Positions 26,365-36,512 are shown, numbered from the stretch's first letter. The stretch: 64,000 bases of DNA from Butyrivibrio hungatei NK4A153 (GCF_000424465.1 NZ_AUJY01000001.1:351588-415587); one strand, 5' to 3'. Numbers and translations: made by a program. Notes: generated from the sequence alone by a model not told the origin.

Positions 26365-26419
26365 TTGACAAGAACGAACGTTTGTTTTATTATAAATTTT
26401 AGTTAGAACAGATGTTCTA
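26365..26419 (+). promoter_or_regulatory. recA promoter with two LexA-type SOS boxes
   Basis: TTGACA (26365-26370), a 17-bp spacer and TATTAT (26388-26393) form a near-consensus promoter. Box 1, CGAACGTTTGTTT (26375-26387), lies in the spacer. Box 2, GAACAGATGTTC (26406-26417), is a perfect GAAC-N4-GTTC palindrome extended to TAGAAC/GTTCTA and lies just after the expected transcript start. Both fit the Gram-positive LexA (DinR) consensus, so SOS repression of recA-recX is very likely. Confidence 0.85.
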
Positions 26420-26434
26420 GAAAAGGAGACCCGT

Positions 26435-27496
26435 ATGGAGAGAGAAGAAAAACAAAAAGCACTTGAGGCAGCACTTGGTCAGATTGAGAAGCAGTTTGGT
26501 AAAGGTGCTGTAATGAAATTAGGTGATTCATCAGATACTATGAATATCGAAACAATTCCCACAGGCTCACTCAGCCTTGATATTGCACTTGGCCTTGGTG
26601 GAATTCCCAAGGGAAGAATTGTTGAGATATATGGACCTGAATCAAGTGGTAAGACTACGGTTACTCTTCACATGATCGCTGAAGTTCAGAAGAGAGGCGG
26701 TATCGCAGGATTTATCGATGCTGAGCATGCACTTGATCCTGTATATGCCAAGAACATCGGTGTAGATGTAGATAATCTTTATATTTCACAGCCCGACAGC
26801 GGAGAGCAGGCTCTTGAGATCACAGAGACCATGGTTCGCTCGGGTGCTATTGATATAGTTGTTGTTGACTCGGTTGCTGCGCTTGTTCCGAAGGCAGAAA
26901 TTGATGGTGATATGGGAGATTCTCATGTCGGACTTCAGGCAAGACTTATGTCTCAGGCACTTCGTAAGCTTACTGCGGTTATCAGCAAGTCAAATTGTAC
27001 AGTAATCTTTATCAACCAGCTCAGAGAGAAGGTTGGTATTATGTTCGGTAATCCCGAGACTACAACAGGTGGACGTGCCCTTAAGTTCTATTCATCCGTT
27101 CGTATGGATGTTCGCCGTATTGAAGCAATCAAGCAGAACGGTGAGAACACAGGTAACAGAACAAGGGTTAAGGTCGTTAAGAATAAGATCGCTCCTCCTT
27201 TCAAAGAGGCAGAGTTTGACATTATGTTCGGTAAGGGAATATCTGTTACAGGAGATATCCTTGATCTTGCTGCAAGCGTAGATATTGTTAACAAGAGCGG
27301 TGCCTGGTATCAGTACAATGGCGAGAAGATCGGACAGGGACGTGAGAATGCAAAGCTCTATCTTGAGAACAACCCTGAGATTCTTGCAGATATCGATGCT
27401 AAGGTAAGAGCATATTACAATCTTCCCGTAGATGTATCGGCAGCAAAGAAAACTGCTGAGGAACCTGCAACAAAGAAGACTAAGGCAGCGAAATAA
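26435..27496 (+). CDS. recA: Recombinase RecA
   Basis: DNA strand-exchange ATPase and LexA co-protease. The 353 residues have Walker [10 protein letters not shown] (about 68-76), Walker B VVDSVAAL (about 143-150), the L1/L2 DNA-binding loops, and the [10 protein letters not shown] signature (about 191-200). The C-terminal tail is Lys/Ala/Glu-rich. The ATG follows AAAAGGAGACCCGT. It lies behind a dual SOS-box promoter, and its stop overlaps the recX start by one base. Confidence 0.99.
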   Translation: MEREEKQKALEAALGQIEKQFGKGAVMKLGDSSDTMNIETIPTGSLSLDIALGLGGIPKGRIVEIYGPESSGKTTVTLHMIAEVQKRGGIAGFIDAEHALDPVYAKNIGVDVDNLYISQPDSGEQALEITETMVRSGAIDIVVVDSVAALVPKAEIDGDMGDSHVGLQARLMSQALRKLTAVISKSNCTVIFINQLREKVGIMFGNPETTTGGRALKFYSSVRMDVRRIEAIKQNGENTGNRTRVKVVKNKIAPPFKEAEFDIMFGKGISVTGDILDLAASVDIVNKSGAWYQYNGEKIGQGRENAKLYLENNPEILADIDAKVRAYYNLPVDVSAAKKTAEEPATKKTKAAK

Positions 27497-28113
27497 TGAT
27501 CGTTTCAGATATATGTGCATTGGATAAAAAGAGATCCAAAGTATTCCTAGACGGTGAATTTGGTTTTGTCTTATACAACGGTGAGCTCAGAGACTTTGAT
27601 ATTAAAGTCGGCAATGAACTTTCCGAAGAAAAATACAATGAGATTATGCGCGGACTTCTGCCCAAAAGGGCGAAGCTCCGTGCTATGAATTTATTGCAAA
27701 AAAAGGACTACACGGAGAAACAGCTAAGAGATAAGCTTTCTGACGGTATGTATCCGGAGGAGTGCATAGATACTGCGATAGATTATGTTAAGTCATTCAG
27801 ATACGTGGATGATGAGAGATACACGGGTGACTATATAACTTATCATATGTCAATGCGAAGCAGGAACAGAATTATAATGGACCTGATGAATAAGGGGATT
27901 TCCAAGGATATTATCCTGCAAAAGCTTGAAGAACTGTATTCTGAGTGCGGAGATGAGGCTGAAATTTCTCAGATCAAACAACTTCTTATCAAGAAAAAAT
28001 ATGATGCGCAAACGATTGACCATAAAGAAAAGCAGAAACTTATTGCCTTTCTAATGAGGCGAGGGTACGACCTCTCTATGATTAAAAAGGCTATGGATAG
28101 CGGAATAACTTGA
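27496..28113 (+). CDS. recX: RecA regulator RecX
   Basis: 205-residue modulator that caps or destabilises RecA filaments. It has tandem three-helix repeats with the family patterns AMNLLQKKDYTEKQLRDKLS (about 61-80), YVKSFRYVDDERY (about 96-108) and a final FLMRRGYDLSMIKKAM (about 185-200). Its ATG overlaps the recA TAA by one base, so it is translationally coupled and falls under the same SOS control. An rny promoter is embedded across its stop codon. Confidence 0.9.
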   Translation: MIVSDICALDKKRSKVFLDGEFGFVLYNGELRDFDIKVGNELSEEKYNEIMRGLLPKRAKLRAMNLLQKKDYTEKQLRDKLSDGMYPEECIDTAIDYVKSFRYVDDERYTGDYITYHMSMRSRNRIIMDLMNKGISKDIILQKLEELYSECGDEAEISQIKQLLIKKKYDAQTIDHKEKQKLIAFLMRRGYDLSMIKKAMDSGIT

Positions 28114-28138
28114 CACTGCGTTTTATAGAATGTAAAAT
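28110..28138 (+). promoter_or_regulatory. rny promoter overlapping the recX stop codon
   Basis: TTGACA (28110-28115), a 17-bp spacer and TAAAAT (28133-28138) match the sigma-A consensus closely. The -35 box overlaps the recX stop. The leader would be about 88 nt and AT-rich, and it ends in the hairpin at 28217-28229. Confidence 0.7.
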
Positions 28139-28216
28139 TTAAGTGTTGTAAAATTGTATTTAAGTGTGCATTTTTTTTGTGCACTATACAAAATATTGTA
28201 CAATGAAAATTGAATA

Positions 28217-28229
28217 AGGAGGTGCTCCT
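28217..28229 (+). promoter_or_regulatory. Hairpin sequestering the rny ribosome binding site
   Basis: AGGAG (28217-28221) pairs perfectly with CTCCT (28225-28229) across a GTG loop, so the full AGGAGGTG ribosome site of rny is self-complementary with its own 3' flank. It ends 3 nt before the ATG and could throttle translation. Formation in vivo is inference. Confidence 0.45.
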
Positions 28230-28232
28230 GTA

Positions 28233-29777
28233 ATGACTACTGTTATAGTTGCAGCAGTAACTCTTGTTCTTTCTGCGATTTTAACTTGGATTGTTTCTTC
28301 TGCTTATCAGAAAAAGGTAACAGAGGGAAAAATCGGAAGCGCTGAAGAGAGGGCAAGAAAAATTATTGACGAAGCACTCAAGACTGCCGAAGAAACGAAG
28401 CGTGAGAAACTTCTTGAAGTAAAGGAAGAGGCACTTAAAACACGTAATGAACTCGAGAAAGAAGTACGAGACAGAAGAAATGAAGTCCAGCGTACAGAGA
28501 GGCGTATTCAGCAGAAAGAGGAAAACGTCGAGAAACGATCTGAAGCGATCGAAAGGAAAGAGCAAAGTTTAAATGCGAGAGAGGACGCTTTAAACAAGAA
28601 GAATGAAGAGGTTACTAAGCTTAACGAACAGAGGGTACAGGAACTTGAGAAAATCTCTGGCTTAACCTCCGAGCAGGCTAAAGAGTATCTTTTGAAAATT
28701 GTCGAAGATGATGTAAAACACGAATCAGCTGTCATGATTAAAACCATGGAAGCTGAGGCTAAGGAAGAAGCTGATAAAAAGGCGAAAGAAATCGTTGTTA
28801 ACGCGATTCAGCGTTGTGCCGCTGATCACGTCTCCGAAACAACAATTTCCGTTGTTCAGCTTCCCAATGATGAGATGAAGGGTAGAATCATCGGTAGAGA
28901 GGGAAGAAATATCAGAACTCTTGAAACAATGACCGGTGTTGATCTTATTATTGATGACACACCTGAAGCTGTAGTTATTTCGGGATTTGATCCCATCCGC
29001 CGTGAGGTTGCGCGCATTGCACTGGAGAAATTGATCGTTGACGGTCGTATTCATCCCGCTAGGATTGAAGAGATGGTTGAAAAGGCACAGAAAGAAGTTG
29101 CTGCCAAGATCAAAGAGGAAGGTGAAAATGCTGCCATTGAAGCCGGTGTTCACGGCCTCCACCCGGAAGTTATCAAGATTCTTGGTCGTATGAAATTTAG
29201 AACAAGCTACGGCCAGAACTGCTTGAAACATTCTGTAGAGGTTGCTCAGTTATGTGGACTTTTGGCGTCGGAACTGGGTCTCGATGTCAGAGTTGCTAAG
29301 AGAGCAGGACTTTTGCATGATATCGGTAAAGCTGTTGATCATGAGCTTGAAGGCTCACACATTCAGCTTGGTGTAGATATCTGTAAAAAGTATAAGGAAT
29401 CACAGACTGTTATTAACGCAGTAGAAGCTCATCATGGTGATGTTGAGCCTCAGTCACTTATTGCTATCCTTGTTCAGGCTGCCGATACAATTTCGTCAGC
29501 TAGACCGGGCGCAAGAAGAGAGACTCTTGAAACTTACACATCTAGACTTAAAGAACTCGAAGATATTACCAATAGCTTTAAGGGTGTTGATCACTCCTTC
29601 GCTATTCAAGCCGGCAGAGAAGTCAGAGTAATGGTTGTTCCTGAGCAGGTTTCAGATTCAGACATGATACTCATGGCTCGTGATATTGCTAAGAAGATTG
29701 AGGATGAAATGGAATATCCCGGACAGATTAAGGTTAATATCATCAGAGAGAGTAGAGCAACTGATTACGCTAAGTAA
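28233..29777 (+). CDS. rny: Ribonuclease Y
   Basis: Membrane-anchored endoribonuclease that initiates mRNA decay in Firmicutes. The full-length 514-residue protein has an N-terminal TM helix (about 2-24), a long coiled coil (about 28-190), a KH domain with [20 protein letters not shown] (about 214-233), and an HD domain with [12 protein letters not shown] and [12 protein letters not shown] (about 330-370). It has its own promoter and is closed by a strong terminator, so it is monocistronic. Confidence 0.98.
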   Translation: MTTVIVAAVTLVLSAILTWIVSSAYQKKVTEGKIGSAEERARKIIDEALKTAEETKREKLLEVKEEALKTRNELEKEVRDRRNEVQRTERRIQQKEENVEKRSEAIERKEQSLNAREDALNKKNEEVTKLNEQRVQELEKISGLTSEQAKEYLLKIVEDDVKHESAVMIKTMEAEAKEEADKKAKEIVVNAIQRCAADHVSETTISVVQLPNDEMKGRIIGREGRNIRTLETMTGVDLIIDDTPEAVVISGFDPIRREVARIALEKLIVDGRIHPARIEEMVEKAQKEVAAKIKEEGENAAIEAGVHGLHPEVIKILGRMKFRTSYGQNCLKHSVEVAQLCGLLASELGLDVRVAKRAGLLHDIGKAVDHELEGSHIQLGVDICKKYKESQTVINAVEAHHGDVEPQSLIAILVQAADTISSARPGARRETLETYTSRLKELEDITNSFKGVDHSFAIQAGREVRVMVVPEQVSDSDMILMARDIAKKIEDEMEYPGQIKVNIIRESRATDYAK

Positions 29778-29812
29778 TGCTGTTTCTGAACATTATTGGG
29801 TAAATGTAGTGG

Positions 29813-29848
29813 AGAGGCTATTTTGCGAAAGCAAGATAGCCTCTTTTT
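29813..29848 (+). terminator. Terminator of rny
   Basis: A 14-bp stem pairs AGAGGCTATTTTGC (29813-29826) with GCAAGATAGCCTCT (29831-29844), with one G-U pair and a GAAA tetraloop. TTTTGAG follows. It is one of the clearest terminators in the window. Confidence 0.9.
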
Positions 29849-29879
29849 GAGTAGAGCACTTATGGAGAATTAAATATAT

Positions 29880-31211
29880 ATGTTGCCTGTTGAATTTAAA
29901 AACAGAATGAAAGATCTTCTGGGTGATGAAGATTATGAACGTTTTATTGAGGCGTTTGAAGCTGATAACAGATATCATGCTTTAAGGCTCAATACTTTAA
30001 AGGCTCGGGAAGATTTTATTGATAAGCTCGAATGTGTAACAGAGCAGGTTCCGTGGGAAGAAACGGGGTATTATTACAGTGCCGACTTTGCGCCGGGTAA
30101 ACATCCGTATCACGAGGCGGGGCTTTATTATATTCAGGAACCAAGTGCAATGGCTCCTGTGCATTTCCTTGACCCAAAGCCCGGGGAGAAAATCCTTGAT
30201 CTTTGCGCTGCACCCGGTGGTAAATCCACTCAGATTGCATGCAAACTTGAGGGCAAAGGTCTTTTAATTACAAACGAGATAAATAAAGACAGAGCGAAGA
30301 TACTGTCTTTGAATATAGAGAGACTTGGCATTTCCAATGCGATGGTCTTAAATGAAACGTCTGAACATTTAGCAGACTATTTTTACGGTTATTTTGATAA
30401 AATATTGGTGGATGCTCCATGTTCCGGCGAAGGTATGTTTAGGAAGAATGATAACGCGGCTGATGAATGGAGCGTAGATAATGTGCTTCTCTGTGCTGAG
30501 AGGCAGGCGGAAATACTTGATAATGCTGCTGCAATGCTTGTCCCCGGAGGTACGCTTATCTATTCAACGTGTACTTTCTCAAGGGAAGAGAATGAGGATA
30601 ACATTGAAGCGTTTTTGAACAGGCATAATGATTTTAAGTGCGAACTTACTAAGAGACTCTTTCCTCATGAAGTTAAGGGGGAAGGACATTTTCTGTGCGT
30701 TCTTAAAAGAGACGGTGAGAATATTTCGGTTAAGAACGGCTATGTTCCGGGAGGCAGGATAGTGCCTGCAAGGAAAGAACAGGTAAAGATTCTTGATGAT
30801 TTCCTTAGAGAGACTATTACGAAGGATGCTATAGACAGGCTCTTTGACGGCAAAGTTATATTTATGTTCGGAGATCAGATGTATGCGGCTCCAAAAGATA
30901 TGCCATCTTTTGAAGGGCTTAAAGTATTACGTCCGGGTCTTCATTTGGGAACTCTTAAGAAGGATAGATTTGAGCCTTCACATGCTTTGGCACTGTTTTC
31001 AAAGCCGGAAGATGTTAAACTGTCATATGAGATCGCATCCGATGATGACAATATCAAACAGTATCTGAACGGCCAGACACTTCGCGTATCGCGAACGGGT
31101 AATAAGGGATGGTGTCTTATCACAACGGACGGATATAGTATAGGCTGGGCGAAGGAAGCCGGCGGAATGCTCAAGAACCACTATCCGAAGGGGCTTCGCA
31201 TTAACTACTAA
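29880..31211 (+). CDS. RsmF/NOL1-NOP2-sun family RNA m5C methyltransferase
   Basis: S-adenosylmethionine-dependent cytosine-5 methyltransferase acting on rRNA or tRNA. The 443 residues have a short N-terminal RNA-binding region, the SAM site DLCAAPGGKSTQIA (about 107-120), motif IV VDAPCSGEGMFRK (about 176-188) and the catalytic cysteine in STCTFSREENE (about 228-238). A C-terminal PUA-like extension (about 290-443, LRVSRTGNKGWCLITTDGYS) fits the RsmF/YebU subgroup rather than RsmB. GGAGA lies 11 nt before the ATG. It precedes an ABC exporter pair by 26 bp; a functional link is unlikely. Confidence 0.9.
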   Translation: MLPVEFKNRMKDLLGDEDYERFIEAFEADNRYHALRLNTLKAREDFIDKLECVTEQVPWEETGYYYSADFAPGKHPYHEAGLYYIQEPSAMAPVHFLDPKPGEKILDLCAAPGGKSTQIACKLEGKGLLITNEINKDRAKILSLNIERLGISNAMVLNETSEHLADYFYGYFDKILVDAPCSGEGMFRKNDNAADEWSVDNVLLCAERQAEILDNAAAMLVPGGTLIYSTCTFSREENEDNIEAFLNRHNDFKCELTKRLFPHEVKGEGHFLCVLKRDGENISVKNGYVPGGRIVPARKEQVKILDDFLRETITKDAIDRLFDGKVIFMFGDQMYAAPKDMPSFEGLKVLRPGLHLGTLKKDRFEPSHALALFSKPEDVKLSYEIASDDDNIKQYLNGQTLRVSRTGNKGWCLITTDGYSIGWAKEAGGMLKNHYPKGLRINY

Positions 31212-31237
31212 AATAAAACAGAAGGAATAATCTAAGA

Positions 31238-32962
31238 ATGAAAAAACTTCTTGTATATCTTAGAGATTACAAAAAAGAAATAGCGCTAGGACCTTTGTTT
31301 AAGCTGTTGGAGGCATCTTTTGAACTTATGGTGCCTCTTGTCATCGCAGCTATGATAGATAAAGGTATTGAATTAGGGGATAAGTCATATGTAATTAAAA
31401 TGTGCATGATACTTATCCTTTTGTGCGTTATCGGATGTATAAGTGCGATAACTGCACAGTTCTATGCAGCTAAGGCTGCGGCCGGCTTTGCAAAGAAGGT
31501 AAAAAGAGCTCTTTTTAACAATATACAATCGCTGTCGTTTTCAGATATGGACAGGATCGGCACATCTGCAATGATGACGAGGATGACAAGCGACATAAAT
31601 CAGGTTCAGCAGGGCGTTAATCTTACTATTAGGCTTTTGCTGAGGTCGCCTTTTATTGTCTTTGGCGCAATGATAATGGCGTTTACGATCGATGTCAGGC
31701 AGGCGCTTATTTTTCTTGTGACGATAATTCTGCTTTTTGCGGTTGTCGGCGCGATCATGGGTTGGAGCATCCCGAAGTACGGCGAGATTCAGAGTAGGCT
31801 TGATACCGTATTAAGGCTCACAAGAGAGAATCATACGGGAGTCAGGGTGATCCGTGCATTTGGACTTGAGAACGAGGAAAAAGATAAATTTCATAAGAGC
31901 AACGATTCGCTTATGGAGCTTCAGAGCTTTGTCGGCGGAATTTCTTCGCTTATGAATCCCGTTACTTTTGCAATCCTTAACATTGCGCTCTTGTTCCTAA
32001 TTTATAAGGGCGGAGTTTATGTTGAAGCGGGCGAGATGACAAAGGGTGAAGTTGTTGCGCTTTATAACTATATGTCCCAGATTCTCGTAGAGCTTATTAA
32101 GCTTGCGAATCTTATTCTTACCATCACCAAGTCGATCGCATCAGGGAACAGAGTTCAGGAGCTTATCGAGCTTAAGTCTTCCATGGCTGACGGAAACGTT
32201 GATACATTTGATGAAACGGATGAACACGTTGTGTTTAACGATGTGTACATGAGATATGAGGGTGACAGTGAGGATTCGCTTGAGAAGATAAATCTCACGG
32301 TAAAAAGAGGTGAGAGAATCGGAATTATCGGAGGAACAGGTAGCGGAAAGTCTACGCTTATTAATCTTATTCCAAGATTCTATGATGCCCGCGAGGGAAG
32401 CGTTGTAATTGACGGCAGAAATGTCAAAGAATATAAGCTTGATGCCCTTAGAGAGAGAATCGGTATCGTTCCTCAGAAAGCGGTTCTTTTCCACGGAACC
32501 GTCAGGGACAATATGCGCTGGGGCAAGAATGATGCGACGGATGAAGAGATTTATGAGGCTCTTCGCATTGCGCAGGCTGAAGAGATTGTTAAGGGAAAAG
32601 AAAACGGACTTGATCATATGGTATCGCAGGGAGGAAAGAACTTCTCAGGCGGTCAGAAACAGAGACTTACCATTGCGAGAGCGCTTGTAAGAAAACCTGA
32701 GATACTTATTCTTGATGATTCGGCTTCTGCGCTTGATTTCCTTACTGATAAGAACTTGAGAAAAGCAATCGGCGAGATGAAAAATGCACCGACTACTTTT
32801 ATTGTGTCTCAGAGAACGTCCGCTGTTCACGACTGTGACAAGATACTTGTTCTTGAAAATGGCGCGATTGTCGGAATGGGAACGCATGATATGCTCCTTG
32901 AAACTTGTGACTTATACAAGGAAATATATGAATCTCAGTACAAGAAGGAGGGAGCGGTATGA
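31238..32962 (+). CDS. ABC exporter subunit A (degenerate ATP site)
   Basis: Half of a heterodimeric type IV ABC exporter (LmrCD/TM287-288 type). The 574 residues have six TM helices (about 15-305) and one nucleotide-binding domain. Walker A GGTGSGKST lies at about 366-374, the signature NFSGGQKQRL is intact, and Walker B LILDDSASALD (about 489-499) has Asp where the catalytic Glu belongs. The switch motif IVSQRTSAV has Gln in place of the His. Both changes mark the degenerate-site subunit of heterodimers. It overlaps the partner gene by 4 bp (ATGA). The substrate is unknown, perhaps drugs or peptides. Confidence 0.9.
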   Translation: MKKLLVYLRDYKKEIALGPLFKLLEASFELMVPLVIAAMIDKGIELGDKSYVIKMCMILILLCVIGCISAITAQFYAAKAAAGFAKKVKRALFNNIQSLSFSDMDRIGTSAMMTRMTSDINQVQQGVNLTIRLLLRSPFIVFGAMIMAFTIDVRQALIFLVTIILLFAVVGAIMGWSIPKYGEIQSRLDTVLRLTRENHTGVRVIRAFGLENEEKDKFHKSNDSLMELQSFVGGISSLMNPVTFAILNIALLFLIYKGGVYVEAGEMTKGEVVALYNYMSQILVELIKLANLILTITKSIASGNRVQELIELKSSMADGNVDTFDETDEHVVFNDVYMRYEGDSEDSLEKINLTVKRGERIGIIGGTGSGKSTLINLIPRFYDAREGSVVIDGRNVKEYKLDALRERIGIVPQKAVLFHGTVRDNMRWGKNDATDEEIYEALRIAQAEEIVKGKENGLDHMVSQGGKNFSGGQKQRLTIARALVRKPEILILDDSASALDFLTDKNLRKAIGEMKNAPTTFIVSQRTSAVHDCDKILVLENGAIVGMGTHDMLLETCDLYKEIYESQYKKEGAV

Positions 32963-34689
32963 AAAAAGGAACGCTTAGAAAGGTGCTTCACTACGCGGGA
33001 AAGTACCGTGGACTTGTCTTTTTGTCAATGATACTTGCTGTTATCACGGCGGCACTTGCGCTTTATATTCCTATTCTTGCCGGAGGGGCGATAGATCTTT
33101 TGGTTGGAAAGGGGGACGTTGATTTTGGCAAAGTGATGGCGGTTCTTATGAAGATGCTTGCAGCTATCGTATTTACCGCAATCTGCCAGTGGGTGATGAA
33201 CAAAGCAAATAATGCGATCACTTTTAAGGTTGTCAGAGACGTTAGGGCGGAGGCTTTCGATAAGCTTCAGATTCTTCCTTTCGAATATCTTGATAAAGTA
33301 CAGACGGGCGAAATAGTGAGCAGAATAGTGGCGGACATAGATCTTTTTGCGGACGGGCTTCTTATGGGCTTTACGCAGCTCTTTACGGGGATAGTGACTA
33401 TTCTTTTTACGCTTGTATTCATGTTCTATCTGAATTTCAGGATTGCTATAGTTGTAGTTGCTCTTACGCCGCTATCTCTTATTGTTGCGAGAGTAATTGC
33501 GGATAAGTCGTTCAAGCTCTTTAAACTTCAGAGCGAAGCAAGAGTAGATCAGACTTCGTTTGTTGACGAGATGATAGGCAATCTTCAGGTTGTTAAGGCG
33601 TTTGCTCATGAAGACGAGAATATGGAGTATTTTGATGAGGTGAACGGAAAACTTGAGGATGCTTCGGTTAAAGCGGTTTTTGTTTCCGCAATAACCAATC
33701 CGGGAACCAGATTTATCAATAACCTCGTGTATGCTTTCGTTGCGCTTTTTGGTGCGTTTGCTTGTATCAGCGGCGGAATGACGGTTGGTGGACTTACGAT
33801 CTTTTTGAGCTATGCAAATCAGTATACTAAGCCGTTTAATGAGATTTCAGGCGTTGTTACCGAACTTCAGAATGCGCTTGCCTGCGCAAGACGTGTCTTT
33901 GACCTTATTGAGGAAAAAAGCGAGGAGAAGGATAAAGAGACGGCTCCGGAGAAGTTTACCGCTGAGGGTGTTGTGGATATAAGTGATGTTTCTTTTTCCT
34001 ACGATAAGAAAAAGAAGCTTATTGAAGACCTTGACCTTAGTATCGTTAAGGGGCAGAGAGTTGCGATAGTAGGACCTACCGGAAGCGGAAAGACAACGCT
34101 TATTAATCTCCTTATGAGATTCTATGATGTTGACAAGGGAAGTGTTAAGATTGACGGCTATGATATCAGGGATATCAAGAGGCTTGATCTTAGAGATAAT
34201 TTCGGAATGGTTTTGCAGGAGACGTGGCTGCGGCACGGAACTGTCAGGGATAATATTACTCTCGGAAGAAAAGATTTTAGTGATGATGATATAATCGCGG
34301 CGGCTAAAGCGACTCATGCGCACAGCTTTATAAAGAAGCTTCCTGATGGGTATGATACAGTGATTTCGGAGAATGGCGGAAATCTTTCGCAGGGTCAGAA
34401 ACAGCTTCTTTGCATTACCAGAGTTATGCTCAATATTCCTCCGATGCTGATTCTTGACGAGGCGACTTCTTCAATCGATACGCATACCGAGATGAGGATA
34501 CAGAGGGCGTTTAATAAGATGATGAAGGGCAGGACGAGTTTCATCGTTGCACACAGACTCTCGACCATAGTCGAAGCGGACGTGATCCTTGTTATGAAGG
34601 ACGGACATATCCTTGAGCAGGGTAAACACGAGGAACTTCTGGGTAAGAAGGGCTTTTATTATGAATTGTACAATAGCCAATTCGCGTAA
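32959..34689 (+). CDS. ABC exporter subunit B (catalytic ATP site)
   Basis: Partner half-transporter of 576 residues with six TM helices (about 15-305) and one nucleotide-binding domain. Walker A is GPTGSGKTT (about 371-379) and Walker B MLILDEATSSID carries the canonical Glu. The switch His is in IVAHRLST. The signature reads LSQGQKQLL, with Gln for Gly. In the head-to-tail dimer this altered signature faces the degenerate Walker site of subunit A, exactly the asymmetric arrangement known for TM287/288. GGAGGG lies just before the ATG, which overlaps the upstream stop. Confidence 0.9.
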   Translation: MKKGTLRKVLHYAGKYRGLVFLSMILAVITAALALYIPILAGGAIDLLVGKGDVDFGKVMAVLMKMLAAIVFTAICQWVMNKANNAITFKVVRDVRAEAFDKLQILPFEYLDKVQTGEIVSRIVADIDLFADGLLMGFTQLFTGIVTILFTLVFMFYLNFRIAIVVVALTPLSLIVARVIADKSFKLFKLQSEARVDQTSFVDEMIGNLQVVKAFAHEDENMEYFDEVNGKLEDASVKAVFVSAITNPGTRFINNLVYAFVALFGAFACISGGMTVGGLTIFLSYANQYTKPFNEISGVVTELQNALACARRVFDLIEEKSEEKDKETAPEKFTAEGVVDISDVSFSYDKKKKLIEDLDLSIVKGQRVAIVGPTGSGKTTLINLLMRFYDVDKGSVKIDGYDIRDIKRLDLRDNFGMVLQETWLRHGTVRDNITLGRKDFSDDDIIAAAKATHAHSFIKKLPDGYDTVISENGGNLSQGQKQLLCITRVMLNIPPMLILDEATSSIDTHTEMRIQRAFNKMMKGRTSFIVAHRLSTIVEADVILVMKDGHILEQGKHEELLGKKGFYYELYNSQFA

Positions 34690-34856
34690 AATGTGGTGTT
34701 TGATGCAATGATTTGCGATGATGACTTGTTTTGTTACCGGAATTGTTGTGCGAAGAAGCTGAAATAGCACATATTTACTATGGTTCAATATTTTATAGTT
34801 ATTTTTCGAACAATGTAATAGAATTAGTATAGATGCTTTAAATATGAGGGGAATAT

Positions 34857-36512
34857 ATGAAATCAAAAAAGAAAATAAAGAGACCTGTTTTTGTTATCGG
34901 ACACAAGAATCCCGATACGGATTCTATATGTGCTGCGATTACATATGCGAAACTTAAGAGCGAGATAACAGGTGATGAGTATATTGCAGGAAGAGCGGGG
35001 CACCTAAACGAAGAGACGCAGTTTGTGCTGTCTCATTTTGGCGTGCAGATTCCTGTTTATATTAAGGATGTCAGAACTCAGGTAAGAGACATGGAGATCA
35101 GGATGCTCAACGGAATCGGAGCGGATCTTTCTCTTAAGAAAGCCTGGGCTGAAATGCGTGACGCTGAGGTTGTGACTTTGTGCGTTACCGAAAATGATGA
35201 AGTAAGCGGAATAATAACGACGAATGATATTGTTGAGACATATATGGATGTTATAGATCCCGGGATTTTGTCTTCTGCAAAAACATCGTACCAGAATATT
35301 GTCGAGACTCTTGACGGTGAGCTGATCGTGGGCGATATCGGAGATACCCTTGATAAGGGAAAAGTTGTTATCGCTGCGGCGAGCCCTGATATGATGGAGA
35401 ATTTCATTGAGGAGGGCGATGTTGTTATTCTCGGAAACAGATATGAGTCACAGCTTTGTGCGATTGAGTTAAATGCCGGATGTATCATAGTCTGCGAGGG
35501 CGCGGATGTTGCCAAGACTATTAGGACTCAGGCAAGAGAGCACGGAACCAAGATTATTACAACTCCGCATGACACATTTGTTGTGGCAAGGCTTATAAAT
35601 CAGAGCATGCCTATAAGCTACGTTATGAAAAGAGATAATGTCGTCTGCTTCCATATGGACGACTACATCGAAGATATTCAGGAAGTTATGGCTTCCATGA
35701 GACACAGGTATTTCCCTGTGCTTGATAAGAATGAGCATTATGTCGGAATGATCAGCCGTAGAAATTTCCTTGGTGCGAAAAAGAAGCAGCTCATTCTTGT
35801 AGATCACAATGAAAAGAACCAGGCTGTTAACGGCGCGGATTCTGCGGATATTCTGGAGATTATCGATCATCACAGGCTTCGCACGATTGAAACATCGGGA
35901 CCTGTATTTTTCAGAAACCAGCCCCTTGGTTCAACATGTACGATCATTTATCTGATGTACAAAGAGTACGGAGTTGATGTTGATAAGGTTACAGCGGGAC
36001 TTCTTCTTGCTGCAATCCTTTCCGATACGCTTATGTTCAGATCGCCGACTTGTACTAATATTGACAAGAAAGCGGGAGAGGAACTTGCTTCGATAGCGGG
36101 CGTTGATTACGAGGGATTTGCAAAAGAGATGTTCCATGCGGGATCCAATCTTAGCGGCAAGACTGCAAGCGAGATTCTTCATCAAGACTTTAAGAAGTTT
36201 ACAGTCGATGATATGAACATCGGAATCGGCCAGATCAACTCAATGAGCTCTGAAGAACTTCTTGATATAAAAGACAAGGTTGAACCTGAACTTAAGAAAG
36301 CTGCGGAAGATGATGGCCTCGACATGCTGTTCTTCATGCTTACCAACATAATCGACGAGTCTTCTGAAGTTCTTTTCACCGGCGCAAAGTCGCAGTATAC
36401 CATCAACAGCGCCTTTGGCATAAACGTCTCCGGCGACAAAGCAACACTTCCCGGCGTTGTTTCGAGAAAGAAGCAGCTTCTTCCGGCGATTGTTGAAGCG
36501 ATTCAGAACTGA
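34857..36512 (+). CDS. Family II (Mn-dependent) inorganic pyrophosphatase with regulatory CBS/DRTGG insert
   Basis: Hydrolyses PPi to phosphate in the cytoplasm. In 551 residues the DHH motifs are split by a regulatory insert: GHKNPDTDSICAAITYA (about 15-31) comes first. A CBS-DRTGG-CBS block follows (about 70-300, for example SGIITTNDIVETYMD and FPVLDKNEHYVGMISRRNFL), then VDHNE and IIDHHRL (about 318-343). The DHHA2 domain ends with SRKKQLLPAI, the phosphate-binding Arg/Lys. CBS-containing enzymes of this class are inhibited by AMP/ADP and activated by ApnA nucleotides (family knowledge). It is monocistronic with its own terminator. Confidence 0.9.
   Translation: MKSKKKIKRPVFVIGHKNPDTDSICAAITYAKLKSEITGDEYIAGRAGHLNEETQFVLSHFGVQIPVYIKDVRTQVRDMEIRMLNGIGADLSLKKAWAEMRDAEVVTLCVTENDEVSGIITTNDIVETYMDVIDPGILSSAKTSYQNIVETLDGELIVGDIGDTLDKGKVVIAAASPDMMENFIEEGDVVILGNRYESQLCAIELNAGCIIVCEGADVAKTIRTQAREHGTKIITTPHDTFVVARLINQSMPISYVMKRDNVVCFHMDDYIEDIQEVMASMRHRYFPVLDKNEHYVGMISRRNFLGAKKKQLILVDHNEKNQAVNGADSADILEIIDHHRLRTIETSGPVFFRNQPLGSTCTIIYLMYKEYGVDVDKVTAGLLLAAILSDTLMFRSPTCTNIDKKAGEELASIAGVDYEGFAKEMFHAGSNLSGKTASEILHQDFKKFTVDDMNIGIGQINSMSSEELLDIKDKVEPELKKAAEDDGLDMLFFMLTNIIDESSEVLFTGAKSQYTINSAFGINVSGDKATLPGVVSRKKQLLPAIVEAIQN

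Noticed and set aside
27092-27520. 142-residue minus-strand frame opposite recA
   Set aside because: It is antisense to a universally conserved gene, with no ribosome site or family resemblance.
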